DNA of 24,285 nt from CAUZSH01 sp963582935 (lineage in GTDB: Bacteria; Pseudomonadota; Gammaproteobacteria; Francisellales; Francisellaceae), in the NCBI GenBank assembly GCA_963582935.1, contig CAUZSH010000025.1:1-24285 (forward strand). Direction: 5' to 3'. Position 1 is the first letter of the stretch, and the number at the start of each line of letters is the position of its first letter. The notes beneath the pieces were generated by a model. It saw only the letters and a program-made list of their open reading frames with translations. It made no database searches and was not told the origin of the DNA. Of the stretch, positions 22,742 to 24,285 are shown piece by piece. The position numbers and the translations under genes were made by a program.

Positions 22742-23059
22742 TTAAGAGAAGGCGCAATTATTATGTAATTTATCTTCTTGGAGTATTTTTATAGTTGTGA
22801 GGACTACTCGACCTCGGCTTCGCCTCTCCCTGTCTCGCAGCGATATAAATAAATAATATTTTATGGAAGAAATAACAATAATTTTATCTTGTATATCGTC
22901 GATAGTTGAGCCGACTGTACTACGCCAGTTAAATATCATATGTTCAGCAATGTTATGTATGACCGGTAGAGTTACGGAAGTGTAACTTCTAGTTAAATCA
23001 TGATTTTCATTACAGTATGAAGAAATAATCTTAGGAAACCCGTATGTTATATGACTTTT
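22742..23059 (-). pseudogene. Orphan reading frame interrupted by repeat fragment C
   Basis: The minus-strand frame is open for 106 codons, after a TAA at 23060-23062. The first ATG is only at 22939. The upstream part reads like protein (NHDLTRSYTSVTLPVIHNI, FNWRSTVGSTIDDIQDKIIV). The frame then enters repeat copy C (22842-22798), which it reads as LRDRERRSRGR, and soon ends. No family is recognised. Lack of an early start and the repeat insertion suggest a decayed gene; a chance open frame in AT-rich DNA is the alternative. There is no other gene between rpsU and the BOF-family gene. Confidence 0.3.
22798..22842 (-). repeat. Dispersed repeat element, copy C (5'-end fragment)
   Basis: The reverse complement matches the first ~45 bp of copy A, from the CGCTGCGAGACAGGG edge to AGTCCTCA, without visible mismatch. 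Similarity then stops abruptly. Only the left end of the element is present, in inverse orientation to A and B, so it is either a truncated insertion or the leftover of a deletion. Confidence 0.8.
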
Positions 23060-23077
23060 TTAGAAAAGGGTCGTGAA

Positions 23078-23095
23078 TTACGTATATTTACGTAT
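23078..23095 (+). promoter_or_regulatory. Tandem TTACGTAT direct repeats upstream of the BOF-family gene
   Basis: Two exact TTACGTAT octamers start at 23078 and 23088, a 10 bp spacing that places them on the same DNA face. They lie ~75 bp upstream of the secreted protein gene. The arrangement resembles a response-regulator binding site, but the regulator is not identifiable from the window. Confidence 0.4.
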
Positions 23096-23171
23096 TTATC
23101 CTAAATATTGATCATGATAATTTATAAGTTATGTTTTAATCTGAGCAATATAAAATCAATATGGAGATGAT

Positions 23172-23540
23172 ATGAAAAAACATATGGGCATAGTTGGCGC
23201 AATGGCTTTGGGGTCATTATTTATGGCAAATACATCATATGCCGCATATAGCGTGTCTGGGCATGAGAAGTTAACTTCAGTGAATCAAGTTCAGCATGAT
23301 GCACATAATGATGATACCTTTGCATTAACTGGACATATTCTAAAGCGAAATACAGACCGTAAAAGTTATGAGTTTCAAGATGAAAAGAGCAAAGAAGTGG
23401 TCACTTTAATTATTCCCTATGACTTTTTTAAAAGAGGCAGTGGAATTACGGCGAAAACAATGGTGAAAGTGACAGGTGTGGTGCATCAAAATGAAGGTGA
23501 TGTCATTAAATATGAAGTGGATGCGGTGCAGGCAAGTTAA
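23172..23540 (+). CDS. Secreted YgiW/YdeI-type BOF-domain stress protein
   Basis: The 122-residue protein has a signal peptide (MKKHMGIVGAMALGSLFMANTSYA, cleavage after ~residue 24) and a bacterial OB-fold (BOF, PF04076 type). The domain contains FALTGHILKRNTDRKSYEFQD, VTLIIPYDFF and TVKVTGVVHQNEG-like strands. Family members are periplasmic and linked to resistance to cationic peptides, peroxide and other stresses; the ligand is unclear. GGAG is 6-7 nt before the ATG. The coding region converges with the DUF6787-like gene, overlapping by 4 bp. Confidence 0.8.
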   Translation: MKKHMGIVGAMALGSLFMANTSYAAYSVSGHEKLTSVNQVQHDAHNDDTFALTGHILKRNTDRKSYEFQDEKSKEVVTLIIPYDFFKRGSGITAKTMVKVTGVVHQNEGDVIKYEVDAVQAS

Positions 23541-23872
23541 GGTTTATGCCTGAATCGACTCAGCATTTTCTTTTCAAAAGCCCAGAAAAATTTAAATTGC
23601 CCAAACAATGAACCAATGATAATGAGCATGAATTGGTAGATTGGGAAGATAAGTAAAATACGTATCGGCCAAAAAATCCAAGGTGAGATGATCCCCCGCT
23701 CTAACCCCAATAGATGGGTGATTGGGTTTGCCAAAATTACAGCGGCAGAACCTGTTATTGAAAAAACAATTAAGATGATTATCAACTGTCGGTGTGAGTT
23801 TATACCCCAGCGTTGCATGAACTTGTGGGCGAAGTTTGTTTTTGCATTTTTTGTTTGAGTAGATTGGCTCAT
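23537..23872 (-). CDS. DUF6787-like small membrane protein
   Basis: This 111-residue protein has two hydrophobic helices (about 31-50, IILIVFSITGSAAVILANP, and 70-90, RILLIFPIYQFMLIIIGSLF). The pattern RWGI...L.I.I.VFSITGS before helix one and P-I-Y-Q...G-x-L-F-G-Q-F-x-F-F-W-x-F-E-K-K-M after helix two matches my recollection of DUF6787, known widely in Bacteroidetes and some Proteobacteria. No function is known. It stands alone, convergent to the BOF-family gene. Confidence 0.65.
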   Translation of the reverse strand: MSQSTQTKNAKTNFAHKFMQRWGINSHRQLIIILIVFSITGSAAVILANPITHLLGLERGIISPWIFWPIRILLIFPIYQFMLIIIGSLFGQFKFFWAFEKKMLSRFRHKP

Positions 23873-24010
23873 CCAAAACTCTTTTGTTAATTATTTCGAT
23901 ATCCACTGTACCAAAAATGCATCATAAATATACCCCAGCTAGTTTAATTTATAGAGCGTGATGCTATAAATATTTTTATTTCTTCAAGTTATTCCCATTA
24001 AAAAATAGAA

Positions 24011-24016
24011 TATAAT
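24011..24016 (+). promoter_or_regulatory. Consensus -10 box just upstream of repeat copy B
   Basis: A perfect TATAAT at 24011-24016 lies 42 nt before the left edge of copy B. The only -35 candidate at proper spacing is TTATTC (23989-23994, 16 nt), which is weak. If used, transcription would begin near 24023 and run through the repeat. The ATG at 24030 would read into it. Confidence 0.35.
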
Positions 24017-24057
24017 CTTTTTAAATCATATGGTTAAGAAGCTTGAAAAACATTTCA

Positions 24058-24285
24058 CTGCGAGACAGGGAGAGGCGAAGCCGAGGCCGAGTAGTCCTCA
24101 GAAGGGCTGCCTTTCGGCTCCATTGAGAGATTGTGCGTAGCGCTTCGATCGTTGGACGTCCACAGCCCGTCAAGCCATATACGCAGTACTGGATTTCAAA
24201 AACAGGACTATAGCCCTGTTTTTTGGAAGATCGGTACGGAGGTGGGCGTCTGAGGCAGAACCATCTGTGAGGGTAGTGATTCGAT
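24058..24285 (+). repeat. Dispersed structured repeat element, copy B (runs off window)
   Basis: This matches copy A from its left edge through GATTCGAT (A position 1390), where the window ends. The main length difference is an 11 nt shorter variable hairpin (TGGACGTCCA at 24153-24162 in place of the A stem-loop). The TGCGTA/TACGCA stem is at 24134-24139 and 24180-24185. The CAAAAACAGG/CCTGTTTTTTG stem is at 24197-24206 and 24215-24225. The orientation is the same as copy A. Confidence 0.85.

Noticed and set aside
22970..22987. AGTTAC/GTAACT inverted repeat as an operator or terminator
   Set aside because: Only 6 bp with a 6-nt loop, no T-run and no gene placed to use it; too weak to call.

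Overview
The window reads as AT-rich chromosomal DNA of a gammaproteobacterium. The evidence is the Mla phospholipid-transport set with IbaG, MinCDE, LpxH, fused HldE, Mpl, RlmB, bS21 and the bL28-bL33 pair. An Sca/OmpB-like autotransporter, several decayed genes, an IS91-type remnant and a dispersed non-coding repeat suggest a host-associated or genome-reducing lineage, perhaps near the Legionellales/Coxiella/Rickettsiella group. That placement is inference, since no marker gene fixes it.

Layout. (1) 1-2542: an autotransporter gene split by a ~290 bp repeat element (copy A, ~1151-1440). (2) 2543-5534: a decay zone with a HAD-IB phosphatase remnant, an intact methyltransferase, a recF 3' remnant, an intact hotdog thioesterase and an orphan reading frame. 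(3) 5535-11356, minus strand: one tightly packed block minC-minD-minE-mlaF-mlaE-mlaD-mlaC-mlaB-ibaG-MAPEG, with a strong sigma70-type promoter and a 13-bp inverted repeat in the minC leader. It joins division-site placement with outer-membrane lipid maintenance. (4) 11570-12595: a FecCD-type permease. (5) 12774-13461: a frameshifted IS91-like transposase remnant abutting rpmG. (6) 13454-16886, minus: rpmG, rpmB with its own promoter, a bifunctional RelA/SpoT homologue and lpxH. (7) 17008-21101, plus: hldE, mpl, an unrecognised gene and rlmB. (8) 21116-22642, minus: a small membrane protein, gph, and rpsU with its own promoter and terminator. (9) 22643-24285: a truncated repeat copy C inside an orphan reading frame, a secreted BOF-family protein, a DUF6787-like membrane protein, and repeat copy B running off the right end.

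Many genes serve the cell envelope: lipid A (LpxH), core heptose (HldE), peptidoglycan recycling (Mpl), lipid asymmetry (Mla) and division placement (Min). The most novel item is the dispersed element. Copies A and B differ in a loop but keep their stems, with one compensatory base-pair change and one wobble-to-Watson-Crick change, so it is probably a structured RNA or a folded mobile DNA rather than a coding sequence. No tRNA, rRNA or CRISPR array was seen.
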